Source: Allobosea sp035944375 (GTDB taxonomy: Bacteria; Pseudomonadota; Alphaproteobacteria; Rhizobiales; Beijerinckiaceae). Taken from it: a stretch of DNA of 64,000 nucleotides. Of the stretch, positions 9,598 to 17,302 are shown piece after piece. The position numbers and the translations under genes are program-made. Below the pieces are notes generated by a model. That model had not been told where the DNA came from. It did not search any database and was given only the letters and a program-made list of their open reading frames with translations. The first letter of the stretch is position 1. Each line of letters starts with the position of its first letter. Where the stretch lies: NCBI RefSeq assembly GCF_035944375.1, contig NZ_DASZBE010000019.1; one strand, given 5' to 3'.

Positions 9598-10620
9598 TCA
9601 GGCCGCAGCGCGGCTGCAATCGGGCGAAAAGAGCCGGGCCAGCATCGCGATGGCGCGGTCCGGCTCGTCGGTCGTCAACAGGATGCGGCGCTGCTCCGCA
9701 TCGGCGGTGCCGCCGCTGGCGACGGCCTCGTCGGCATAGGCCGCCAGATGCTTGCGGGCATGGCGGACGCCATGGGCCTTGCCCATGAGGGTGAGCAGCC
9801 CCTCATAGTGTTCCCGCGCCACGGCATGTTTCTGGGCGAGCGACAGCTCGGTCGGGGCGAGCCCGTCCAGCGCGGCCCCGATGGCCCCGACGAGCCAGGG
9901 GCGCCCGAGCGCCGCGCGGCCGACCATGACGAGATCGGCTCCCGACTGGGCGAGGCATAGACGGGCATCGTCGGCATGACGGATGTCGCCATTCGCGACG
10001 AGCGGAAAATCGCCGGCCGCCCGCACGGCGCGGATCGCCGCCCAATCGGCGACGCCCTTGTAGAACTGCTGACGCGTGCGGCCATGAACGGTGATCAGCC
10101 GCGCGCCGGACGCCACGGCCCGGCGCGCCAGCTCCGGCGCATTGCGCGAGGAATCGTCCCAGCCGAGGCGCATCTTCACGGTCACCGGCACCGTCACGGC
10201 GGCGACCGCGGCCTCCACCAGCGAGACGGCATGGTCGAGATCGCGCATCAGCGCCGAGCCGGCCCAGCCGCCGGTGACCTTCTTGGCCGGGCACCCCATG
10301 TTGATGTCGACGATCGCGGCGCCATTGGCCTCGGCCAGCCGCGCCGCCTCACCCAGCCAGTGCGGGTCGCAGCCGGCGAGTTGGACGACATGCGGCGAGA
10401 TGCCGGCACCCTCGGCCCGGATGCGCGCCTCTTCGCTGCCGCGAACGAATTCGTCCGAGGCCACCATCTCCGAGATCACGAGCCCCGCGCCGTAGCGGGC
10501 CGCGATCCGCCGCATGACGATGTCCGTCACGCCCGACATCGGCGCCAGCAAGGCGCGCGACGCCAGCGTCACGGGAAGCGGACCGGCCAGGGCGGAGCCT
10601 GAATTAAAGGCAACCTTCAT
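9598..10620 (-). CDS. dusB: tRNA-dihydrouridine synthase DusB (NifR3)
   Basis: FMN enzyme that reduces uridine to dihydrouridine in the tRNA D-loop. The 340-residue protein has the Dus signature: APMSGVTD near residue 28, the catalytic-cysteine segment NMGCPAKKVTGG near residue 110, and HGRTRQQFYKGVADW near residue 185. It is the first gene of the dusB-ntrBC unit, as in Rhizobium and Rhodobacter where it is called nifR3. A likely -10 box ends only about a dozen bases before the ATG, and I see no Shine-Dalgarno sequence, so it may be translated with a very short leader. Confidence 0.95.
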   Translation of the reverse strand: MKVAFNSGSALAGPLPVTLASRALLAPMSGVTDIVMRRIAARYGAGLVISEMVASDEFVRGSEEARIRAEGAGISPHVVQLAGCDPHWLGEAARLAEANGAAIVDINMGCPAKKVTGGWAGSALMRDLDHAVSLVEAAVAAVTVPVTVKMRLGWDDSSRNAPELARRAVASGARLITVHGRTRQQFYKGVADWAAIRAVRAAGDFPLVANGDIRHADDARLCLAQSGADLVMVGRAALGRPWLVGAIGAALDGLAPTELSLAQKHAVAREHYEGLLTLMGKAHGVRHARKHLAAYADEAVASGGTADAEQRRILLTTDEPDRAIAMLARLFSPDCSRAAA

Positions 10621-10733
10621 CTTGCATATTTATTGGACATTGCTGCGGGAGCGCAAGAGACTCGCGCGAAATAGTGCACCGCATCATGAACGTCCCCCAC
10701 AGGCCGCAGAGCAAGCCTGGGGGCTTGGCGCCG

Positions 10734-11990
10734 ATGCCGCCTGCGACTATCACCGAAGTCCCTCCAGGACCAAGAGCCGTGGCCGCCGAACGAGATGACA
10801 CGCAAGCCGCCGTCGCCGCGCTCGTCGTCGCGGGTGGTCGCGGGCTCAGGGCCGGTTTCGATGCTCCCAAGCAATACCGGCTCCTGGACGGGCGCCCGGT
10901 TCTTCGGCACGCGCTGGCTCCTTTTCTGGCGACGCCCGGGATCGCACGGATCGCGGTGGTGATCGGCGCCGGCGACGAGGCGCGCTATCAGGATGCCGTT
11001 TCCGGCCTGCCCGACGATCGCATCGGCCCGCCGACGCAGGGCGGTGCCACCCGTCAGGAGTCGGTCCGCCTCGGGCTCGAGGGCCTAGCGGCGCGCGGCT
11101 TTTCAGGAACAGTCCTGGTGCATGACGCGGCCCGCCCGTTTCTGACGGAGAGCCTGGTGCGGGCGTCGATCGCGGCGGTCGAGACCGACAGGGTGGCGGC
11201 GATCCCCGTTCTGCCCGTCACCGACACGATCAAGCGGCTGGATGATGCAGGCCGCATCGCCGAGACGCCGCCGCGTGACCGGCTCGTCAGCGTGCAGACG
11301 CCGCAGGCCTTTGACTTCGCGGCGTTGCTGGCCGCTCACCGCGCGGCGCTCGCCGCCGGTCGTGACGGCTTCACAGATGACGCCGCGCTGATGGAATGGG
11401 CCGGGCATCCGGTCGCGACCTTCCCCGGGGAGCCCGCGAATTTGAAACTGACGCATCCGCAGGATTTCGACAGGGGCGGCGCGCCCGCAGGCCGGCCGCT
11501 GGTGGTGCGGGTCGGGACCGGCTACGACGTCCATGCCTTCACCGAGGGCGACCATGTCTGGCTGGGCGGCGTGCGCATCGCCCATGATCGCGGCGTGCTC
11601 GCCCATTCCGACGGCGACGTGGCGCTGCATGCCCTCACCGACGCGCTGCTCGGCGCGCTGGCCGAGGGCGACATCGGCACCCATTTCCCGCCGAGCGATC
11701 CGCAATGGCGGGGCGCCGCTTCGCACCGGTTCCTCGCCTTCGCGGCGCAGCGGGTGCGGGCACGCGGCGGCGTGATCGATTTCCTCGACCTCACCCTCGT
11801 CTGCGAGGCGCCGAAAATCGGGCCGCATCGCGAGGCGATCCGTCAGGCGATCGCGACGGCGGCCGGGGTGCGGATCGACCAGGTCGCGATCAAGGCGACG
11901 ACCTCGGAGCGCATGGGCTTCACAGGGCGCAAGGAGGGGCTGGCCGCGCTCGCGACCGCGACGATCCGCCTGCCCGACATGGAGGGCTGA
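10734..11990 (+). CDS. ispDF: Bifunctional MEP pathway enzyme IspDF
   Basis: Fusion of 2-C-methyl-D-erythritol 4-phosphate cytidylyltransferase (IspD) and 2,4-cyclodiphosphate synthase (IspF), two steps of isoprenoid synthesis. The IspD half begins at ALVVAGGRGLRAG with PKQYRLLDGRPVLRH, and has VQTPQAF. The IspF half starts at GTGYDVHAF and has HSDGDVALHALTDALLGA and GDIGTHFPPSDP. The fusion is common in alphaproteobacteria. The start is uncertain. The frame opens at a GTG at 10674 and has an ATG at 10686; I chose the ATG at 10734 because GGGGG lies about 10 bases upstream. The domains are unaffected. Confidence 0.95.
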   Translation: MPPATITEVPPGPRAVAAERDDTQAAVAALVVAGGRGLRAGFDAPKQYRLLDGRPVLRHALAPFLATPGIARIAVVIGAGDEARYQDAVSGLPDDRIGPPTQGGATRQESVRLGLEGLAARGFSGTVLVHDAARPFLTESLVRASIAAVETDRVAAIPVLPVTDTIKRLDDAGRIAETPPRDRLVSVQTPQAFDFAALLAAHRAALAAGRDGFTDDAALMEWAGHPVATFPGEPANLKLTHPQDFDRGGAPAGRPLVVRVGTGYDVHAFTEGDHVWLGGVRIAHDRGVLAHSDGDVALHALTDALLGALAEGDIGTHFPPSDPQWRGAASHRFLAFAAQRVRARGGVIDFLDLTLVCEAPKIGPHREAIRQAIATAAGVRIDQVAIKATTSERMGFTGRKEGLAALATATIRLPDMEG

Positions 11991-11994
11991 GGCC

Positions 11995-12489
11995 ATGTTC
12001 GACGTCGAGACGACACGCCTCGCCATGGCCGTGCTGGAGGCCTGCCGCGCGCGCGGCGCGACGGTCGCGACAGTGGAGTCCTGCACCGGCGGGCTGGTCG
12101 GCGGCGCGCTGACCGCAATCGCCGGCTCCTCCGACGTCGTGTTGGGAGGGCTCATCACCTATTCCAACGACGCCAAGATGGCGCTGGCCGCCGTGCCGGA
12201 AGCCCTGCTCGCCGCCCATGGCGCCGTCAGCGAACCGGTCGCACGGGCCATGGCGGAGGGCGGCCGGCCCGCCCTGTCGGCGACCTTCGCGGTCGCGGTC
12301 ACCGGCGTCGCCGGGCCCGGTGGCGGCAGCGCGGCCAAGCCCGTGGGCCTCGTCCACTTCGCCTGCGCCGGACCGGCCGGCACCGTGCACCGGGAAAGGC
12401 GCTTCGGCCCGCTCTCGCGCGACGAGATCCGGCGGCTGTCGGTGCTGATCGCCCTCGACATGTTGCGCGAGGCGGCGCCTGGGACCTGA
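11995..12489 (+). CDS. CinA-family nicotinamide-nucleotide amidase (PncC-like)
   Basis: The 164-residue protein corresponds to the stand-alone C-terminal CinA domain, which in E. coli deamidates nicotinamide mononucleotide in pyridine nucleotide recycling. Typical motifs are TVESCTGGLVGGALTAIAGSS near residue 25, ITYSNDAK, and AVAVTGVAGPGGG near residue 100. It starts 4 bases after the ispDF stop, so it is part of the same transcript, an arrangement often seen in this order. The activity is inferred from the family. Confidence 0.92.
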   Translation: MFDVETTRLAMAVLEACRARGATVATVESCTGGLVGGALTAIAGSSDVVLGGLITYSNDAKMALAAVPEALLAAHGAVSEPVARAMAEGGRPALSATFAVAVTGVAGPGGGSAAKPVGLVHFACAGPAGTVHRERRFGPLSRDEIRRLSVLIALDMLREAAPGT

Positions 12490-12503
12490 CCGCCCAGGCG
12501 GCC

Positions 12504-12983
12504 TTAGAGCGCGGGGACCGCGACCGGCGGCGCATCGCCGCGATAGACCTGATCCGCCCTACGCTCAAAGGCTTCCGCGAATTTACGGAAGGCCTTGTCG
12601 AACATCGCTCCCATCAGCAGCCCGAGCATGCGGCTGGCGAACTCGTAGGAGATGAAGAAGCCGATCTCGCAGCCGTTCTGATGCGGCTTGAACGTCCAGC
12701 GGTTCTCGAGATAGCGGAACGGGCCGTCGACATATTCGACGAGGATGCGCAGGTTTGCCGGGTCCAGCGTGACGCGGCTGGTGAAGGTTTCGCGGATCGC
12801 CTTGTAGCCGACGCTCATATCCGCCAGCAGCACCTCGCCGCCGCCCTCCTGCGGGGTGCGGCGGCGCACCGTCAGCCCCTCGCAGAGTGGCAGAAACTGC
12901 GGATATTTCTCGACATCGGCGACGAGCGCGAACATCTGCTCCGGGCTGTGCTTCACCCGGCGGGTGTTGTTGAACATCGGCAT
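12504..12983 (-). CDS. COQ10/RatA-like START-domain protein
   Basis: Member of the polyketide cyclase/START superfamily that includes mitochondrial COQ10 and E. coli RatA. In alphaproteobacteria it most likely helps ubiquinone function; the RatA toxin role is less likely here. The 159 residues show the opening NTRRVKHSPEQMFALVADVEKYPQFLPLCE and the helix FRKFAEAFERRADQVY at the end. It follows lipA by 15 bases on the same strand and is convergent with the CinA gene. Confidence 0.9.
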   Translation of the reverse strand: MPMFNNTRRVKHSPEQMFALVADVEKYPQFLPLCEGLTVRRRTPQEGGGEVLLADMSVGYKAIRETFTSRVTLDPANLRILVEYVDGPFRYLENRWTFKPHQNGCEIGFFISYEFASRMLGLLMGAMFDKAFRKFAEAFERRADQVYRGDAPPVAVPAL

Positions 12984-12998
12984 CGGATACGTGCCTTC

Positions 12999-14039
12999 TC
13001 AGCCGCGGCTGTTGTGGCCGATGCCGACCTTCGCCTCGCGGGCCGCCCGCAGACGCGCGAAATCTTCGCCCGCATGATGCGAGGAGCGCGTCAGCGGCGT
13101 CGAGGACACCATCAGGAAGCCCTTCACATAGGCGATCGCCTCGAAGCCCTTGAACTCCTCGGGCGTGACGAAGCGGATCACCGCATGGTGCTTGCGCGAG
13201 GGCGCGAGATACTGGCCGATCGTGATGAAGTCGACATCGGCCGAGCGCAGATCGTCCATCAGCTGCAAGATCTCGTTCCGCTCCTCACCGAGGCCCACCA
13301 TGATGCCGGATTTGGTGAAGATCGTCGGGTCTAGTTCCTTGACCCGCTGCAGCAGCCGCAGCGAGTGGAAATAGCGCGCGCCGGGGCGCACCGTCAGGTA
13401 CTTGCCCGGGACCGTCTCGAGATTATGGTTGAAGACGTCGGGCTTGGCCGCGACCACGATCTCGAGCGCACCGGGCTTGCGCAGGAAGTCCGGCGTCAGG
13501 ATCTCGATGGTGGTGCCGGGCGAAGCCTTGCGGATGGCGCGGATGACCTGGGCGAAATGCTCGGCGCCGCCATCCTTGAGGTCGTCGCGATCGACCGAGG
13601 TGATCACGACATGCTCGAGCCCGAGCTTGGCGACGGCCTGGGCGACCTTGGCCGGCTCGAGCGGGTCGAGCGGCTGCGGCACGCCGGTCTTGACGTTGCA
13701 GAAGGCGCAGGCCCGCGTGCAGGTGTCGCCCATGATCATGAAGGTGGCGTGCTTCTTTTCCCAGCACTCGCCGATATTGGGGCAGCCCGCCTCCTCGCAG
13801 ACCGTGACCAGCTTCTCGGCCTTCACGATCTTCTGGGTCTCGGCCCATTTCGGCGAGCCCGGCGCCTTGACGCGGATCCAGTCCGGCTTGCGCAGGATCG
13901 GGTTCTCGGGCCGCTTCTGCTTCTCCGGATGGCGCAGTTCCGCCGGGGCCTGGGCGGCCTCGGATTTCGGATTGCCGACATTGGGCCGCGGATCGCGGTT
14001 GAGCAGGTCGAGGACGAGAGCCATCGGGAACATATCCAT
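12999..14039 (-). CDS. lipA: Lipoyl synthase LipA
   Basis: Radical-SAM enzyme inserting two sulfurs into octanoyl groups on lipoyl domains, such as those of PdhB and PdhC encoded in this window. The 346 residues contain both cluster motifs: the auxiliary set CEEAGCPNIGECW near residue 83 and the radical-SAM set CTRACAFCNVKTG near residue 112. The family's C-terminal RSSYHA-type end is present as RSSHHAGEDF. The start is either 14039 or the ATG at 14024; neither has a strong ribosome site. It is followed by the COQ10-like gene. Confidence 0.97.
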   Translation of the reverse strand: MDMFPMALVLDLLNRDPRPNVGNPKSEAAQAPAELRHPEKQKRPENPILRKPDWIRVKAPGSPKWAETQKIVKAEKLVTVCEEAGCPNIGECWEKKHATFMIMGDTCTRACAFCNVKTGVPQPLDPLEPAKVAQAVAKLGLEHVVITSVDRDDLKDGGAEHFAQVIRAIRKASPGTTIEILTPDFLRKPGALEIVVAAKPDVFNHNLETVPGKYLTVRPGARYFHSLRLLQRVKELDPTIFTKSGIMVGLGEERNEILQLMDDLRSADVDFITIGQYLAPSRKHHAVIRFVTPEEFKGFEAIAYVKGFLMVSSTPLTRSSHHAGEDFARLRAAREAKVGIGHNSRG

Positions 14040-14145
14040 CGCAGCGGCCCCTGGCCGCCGCCTGTCCCCTAGCTAATCGTCCCGGCCGCGCAGGGCAACC
14101 TTCGGCGCGCCGACCGCCCTGTCGCAGGGCAGCCTCGCCTGTCGG

Positions 14146-14424
14146 TCAGCGGCGCCCGCGCGCCGCGTTCCAGATCACGATGACGACGACCGCGCCCGCG
14201 ATCGCGGCCGCGAGCGTGCGCCAGAAGCCAAAGATCGGGATGTCCAGCAATTCCGCCAGGCGGCTGCCGAGGAAGGAGCCGGCGACGCCGACGAGCATGT
14301 TGGTGAAGAGGCCGTGATCGGCGGAGGTGATCTTCTCGGCGATCCAGCCGGCGAGCATGCCGATGAAGATCGTGGCGAAGAAGCCATAGCCCGGCTGCGC
14401 CATGGTGGCGGCGAAGTTTTCCAT
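14146..14424 (-). CDS. GlsB/YeaQ/YmgE-family small membrane stress protein
   Basis: The 92-residue protein has three hydrophobic helices rich in Gly and Ala (GYGFFATIFIGMLAGWIAEKI, LFTNMLVGVAGSFLGSRLAELL and a final AAAIAGAVVVIVIW). The pattern FFATIFIGMLAGWIAEKI and GVAGSFLGS is that of the transglycosylase-associated (GlsB/YmgE) family, whose members are induced by stress; the enzymatic part of the family name is not supported. GGGGGA lies about 10 bases before the ATG. An EcfG-type promoter stands about 60 bases upstream, so it is probably under the general stress response. Confidence 0.88.
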   Translation of the reverse strand: MENFAATMAQPGYGFFATIFIGMLAGWIAEKITSADHGLFTNMLVGVAGSFLGSRLAELLDIPIFGFWRTLAAAIAGAVVVIVIWNAARGRR

Positions 14425-14482
14425 TGTCGTATCGTCCCCCAGACCGCGGGCTCAGACCTGTTCCATCCCGCGCCCTCCCCTC

Positions 14483-14507
14483 AACGAGCGGAGTCATGCG
14501 CGGTTCC
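14483..14507 (-). promoter_or_regulatory. EcfG (general stress sigma factor) promoter for the GlsB-like gene
   Basis: On the minus strand GGAAC and CGTT are separated by exactly 16 bases, a full match to the alphaproteobacterial EcfG consensus GGAAC-N16/17-CGTT. Transcription would begin near 14476, leaving a leader of about 50 bases before the ATG at 14424. Confidence 0.75.
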
Positions 14508-14619
14508 ACGCTGCGCGTCATCCTGTTCGCCTCAAAAAGGCCCGCACGCTGGCAGACGATCGACGGTGGCTTCCGCCAGCGGTTTCTTGAGCATCAGCCG
14601 AAACAGGGACGTCCCGCCC

Positions 14620-15309
14620 ATGCTCGCGCCCCCACGTCGCTTCGCCATGAGAAAGGCCCGTCGCCGCGGCCAGGGCCAGCCGCCGCGCTCGCCATGGCGC
14701 CCGCTCGTCGTGGCCGCCGCGATGATGGGCGATCCGGCCTTCGCCCAGGCGAACGAACGCCGCTGGCATGCCACGGGCTATGTCAGCCGCTGGGTCAACA
14801 CCGATCTGCTGGAGGTGCCGCAGCGGGCCGCCACCGGCAATCTGCGCTTCTCCGACACCAACTTCGTCGGAGGCGGCCTGTCGCGCGTGATCGTGCCGTC
14901 CTTCACCGTTCCGCTGCCCTTTACCGATATCGCCTTTTCGGGCAACCGCATCGAGGTCGAAGGCCAGCTGTTGCGGCATTTCGGCGGCCAGCAGCATTGG
15001 GAGACGACGCTGGCTTTGATGTTTCGGACCGGTCAGATTCCCTTGGCCGGTGGACTGAGTGTCAATTTTGCGGTTGGCGAGGGGCTGTCCTACGCATCCG
15101 AGCGCCCGCGTTTCGAAGGTGCCGTCGATGTGCGCCCGACGCGTTTTCTGAACTACCTCGCCTTCGAGGCCGAGTTCGCGCATGCCTCCGTGCCGGGAGT
15201 GTCCCTCGTTGCGCGCCTGCATCATCGCTCGGGCATCTTCGGCTTGATCGCTCCCCAGAAGTCGGGCTCCAACTTCATCGGAGCCGGGCTGCGGATCGAC
15301 CTGAACTGA
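14620..15309 (+). CDS. PagL-like (acyloxyacyl hydrolase family) outer-membrane protein
   Basis: Probable outer-membrane beta-barrel related to the lipid A 3-O-deacylase PagL. A basic N-terminus (MRKARRRGQGQ) is followed by a hydrophobic stretch ending AFAQA, a likely signal peptide. The mature part has alternating aromatic strands (WHATGYVSRWVNTDLLEV) and near the C-terminus LVARLHHRSGIFGLI, where the His and Ser of a PagL-type active site would lie, then GSNFIGAGLRIDLN. I chose the ATG at 14620, which has AGGGA 9 bases upstream; the ATG at 14647 is also possible. It is divergent from the GlsB-like gene. The deacylase activity is inferred. Confidence 0.75.
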   Translation: MLAPPRRFAMRKARRRGQGQPPRSPWRPLVVAAAMMGDPAFAQANERRWHATGYVSRWVNTDLLEVPQRAATGNLRFSDTNFVGGGLSRVIVPSFTVPLPFTDIAFSGNRIEVEGQLLRHFGGQQHWETTLALMFRTGQIPLAGGLSVNFAVGEGLSYASERPRFEGAVDVRPTRFLNYLAFEAEFAHASVPGVSLVARLHHRSGIFGLIAPQKSGSNFIGAGLRIDLN

Positions 15310-15317
15310 AGCTCACC

Positions 15318-15656
15318 TCAGGCGATGAAGCGGGCCAGCAGCACCACGAGGATCGCGCCGATCACGGCCATCGCCATGTCGTCGAGGCGGGCATAGCCGG
15401 TCCGCACGCGCCAGCCGGTCAGGCGCACCAGCCCCTGCCCGACCAGCATGCCGAGCAGGCCGACCACGGCGTGGCGCAGGAGCCCGCCCCCGCCGACGAC
15501 GAGGCTGGCCGCAAAGCCCGTCACCGTGCCCAGCGCCACGGTGGGCGCGATCACGCGCCAGTCGAGCACGAGGCCGCGGCCGGGCGGCAGGATTTCGACC
15601 TGCTCGTCGGGCACGATCGTGTCGGGGTCTCTGGGTTTGCGGGTGCGCGGGGCCAT
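15318..15656 (-). CDS. Small membrane protein of unknown function
   Basis: The 112-residue protein has a charged N-terminus (MAPRTRKPRDPDTIVPDEQ) and three hydrophobic segments: VIAPTVALGTVTGFAASLVV, HAVVGLLGMLVGQGLVRL and MAMAVIGAILVVLLARFIA. Glycine-rich helices give it a look similar to GlsB proteins, but I do not recognise the family. It is convergent with the PagL-like gene (8-base gap). Confidence 0.7.
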   Translation of the reverse strand: MAPRTRKPRDPDTIVPDEQVEILPPGRGLVLDWRVIAPTVALGTVTGFAASLVVGGGGLLRHAVVGLLGMLVGQGLVRLTGWRVRTGYARLDDMAMAVIGAILVVLLARFIA

Positions 15657-15723
15657 GGCCGGGATATGCGGATCGGCCGGCCAAAAATCGAGAGCGTGCT
15701 TCAGATTTCGATCAGGACCAGCG

Positions 15724-15813
15724 CGTCATCCCGGACGCAGCGCAGCGGAGCTCCGGGATCCATCTTAGAGCGCTGGAGCCCTCCGATGGATCCCGGGGCA
15801 AGCCCGGGATGAC
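15724..15813. repeat. Palindromic intergenic repeat (copy 1)
   Basis: A 90-bp element bounded by perfect inverted ends CGTCATCCCGG and CCGGGATGACG, with an inner inverted pair around GGGATCCAT / ATGGATCCC. A related 104-bp copy lies at 49608-49711. It sits between the small membrane gene and the end of lpdA and could form a long cruciform or act as a transcript end. Confidence 0.85.
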
Positions 15814-15847
15814 GGGGTGTGTCCGAAGCTTGATTCCAGACCGCCCC

Positions 15848-17287
15848 TTACGCGTTCAGCGCCTTGCCATAGGCGTCGAGCACGCTCTCCTTCATCACCT
15901 CCGAGATCGTCGGATGCGGGAAGACGGTGTGCATCAGCTCTTCCTCGGTGGTCTCGAGGTTCATCGCCACGACGAAGCCCTGGATCAGCTCGGTGACCTC
16001 GGGCCCGACCAGATGGGCGCCGAGCAGCTTGCCGGTCTTGGCGTCGAAGATCGTCTTGGCGAGGCCGGAATCCTCGCCGAGCGCGACCGCCTTGCCATTG
16101 GCGACGAAGGGGAAGCGGCCGACCCTGATCTCATGGCCGGCAGCCTTGGCCTTGGCCTCGGTCAGGCCGACACTGGCGATCTGCGGGTGGCAATAGGTGC
16201 AGCCCGGGATCATCAGCTTGTCCATCGGGTGCGGATGCAGGCCCTTGATCGCCTCGACGCAGATCACGCCCTCATGCTCGGCCTTGTGGGCGAGCATCGG
16301 CGGGCCGGCGACGTCGCCAATGGCATAGAGCCCCTTGACGTTGGTGCGGCACAGATCGTCGATGACGATGCAGCCGCGATCGGTCTTCACGCCGAGCGCC
16401 TCGAGGCCGAGATTCTCGATGTTGCCGACGACGCCGACCGCCGAGATCATCCGGTCGGCGGTGAGGGTGAGCTTGCCGCCCTTCTCGTCCTCGATATGGG
16501 CGGTGATCGAATCCGCCCCCTTCTCGACCTTCGTCACCTTGGCCGAGGTCAGGATCTTGATGCCCTGCTTCTCGAAGGCCTTGCGGGCGAAGGCGCCGAT
16601 CTCGGCATCCTCGACGGGGACGACCTGCGGCATCACCTCGACCACCGTCACCTCGACGCCCATGGTCCGGTAGAAGGAGGCGAATTCGATGCCGATGGCG
16701 CCCGAGCCCATGACGAGCAGGGACTTCGGCAACTTGGCCGGGACCATCGCCTCGAAATAGGTCCAGATCAGCTTGCCGTCCGGCTCGATGCCGGGCAGCG
16801 CGCGCGGACGGGCGCCGGTCGCGACGATGATGTGGTCGGCGGTGTAGGTGCCCTCGCCCTTGGGGTTCTTCGGCGGCGGCACCTGCGGCTGCATCGCCGG
16901 CTTCTTGGTCGGCGCGACCTGGATCGTGCCGGGCTTGGTCAGCACGGCCTCGCCCCAGATCACATCGACCTTGTTCTTCTTCATCAGGAACTGGACGCCG
17001 TTGTTCATCCGCGCCGCGATGCCGCGCGAGCGCTTCACCACAGCCTCGAGATCGGCCTTGAAGCTGCCTTCCAGCACCAGCCCGTAATCCTTGGCGTGCT
17101 GGCCGTAATGCAGGATCTCGGCCGAGCGCAGCAGCGCCTTGGTCGGGATGCAGCCCCAGTTCGAGCAGATGCCGGCGAGATGCTCGCGCTCGACGATCGC
17201 CGTCCTGCAGCCGAGCTGCGCCGCCCGGATCGCCGCGACATAGCCGCCGGGGCCCGAGCCGATGATGATGATGTCGTAGTCAGCCAT
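15848..17287 (-). CDS. lpdA: Dihydrolipoyl dehydrogenase (E3)
   Basis: Flavoenzyme that reoxidises dihydrolipoyl groups of the pyruvate dehydrogenase complex using NAD+. The 479 residues show the FAD-binding IIIGSGPGGYVAAIRAAQLG, the redox-active pair in GICSNWGCIPTKALLRS near residue 41, the NAD-binding MGSGAIGIEFASFYRTMG near residue 190, the second FAD motif AIGDVAGPPMLAHKA and the C-terminal His-Glu part HPHPTISEVM. It is the last gene of pdhA-pdhB-pdhC-lpdA, 15 bases after pdhC. Confidence 0.97.
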   Translation of the reverse strand: MADYDIIIIGSGPGGYVAAIRAAQLGCRTAIVEREHLAGICSNWGCIPTKALLRSAEILHYGQHAKDYGLVLEGSFKADLEAVVKRSRGIAARMNNGVQFLMKKNKVDVIWGEAVLTKPGTIQVAPTKKPAMQPQVPPPKNPKGEGTYTADHIIVATGARPRALPGIEPDGKLIWTYFEAMVPAKLPKSLLVMGSGAIGIEFASFYRTMGVEVTVVEVMPQVVPVEDAEIGAFARKAFEKQGIKILTSAKVTKVEKGADSITAHIEDEKGGKLTLTADRMISAVGVVGNIENLGLEALGVKTDRGCIVIDDLCRTNVKGLYAIGDVAGPPMLAHKAEHEGVICVEAIKGLHPHPMDKLMIPGCTYCHPQIASVGLTEAKAKAAGHEIRVGRFPFVANGKAVALGEDSGLAKTIFDAKTGKLLGAHLVGPEVTELIQGFVVAMNLETTEEELMHTVFPHPTISEVMKESVLDAYGKALNA

Positions 17288-17302
17288 GATCGTTCTCCGG
17301 CC

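Noticed and set aside
14424..15812. 462-codon plus-strand frame overlapping the PagL-like gene
   Set aside because: Wrong phase: no signal peptide, Arg/Pro-rich and running through the intergenic repeat.
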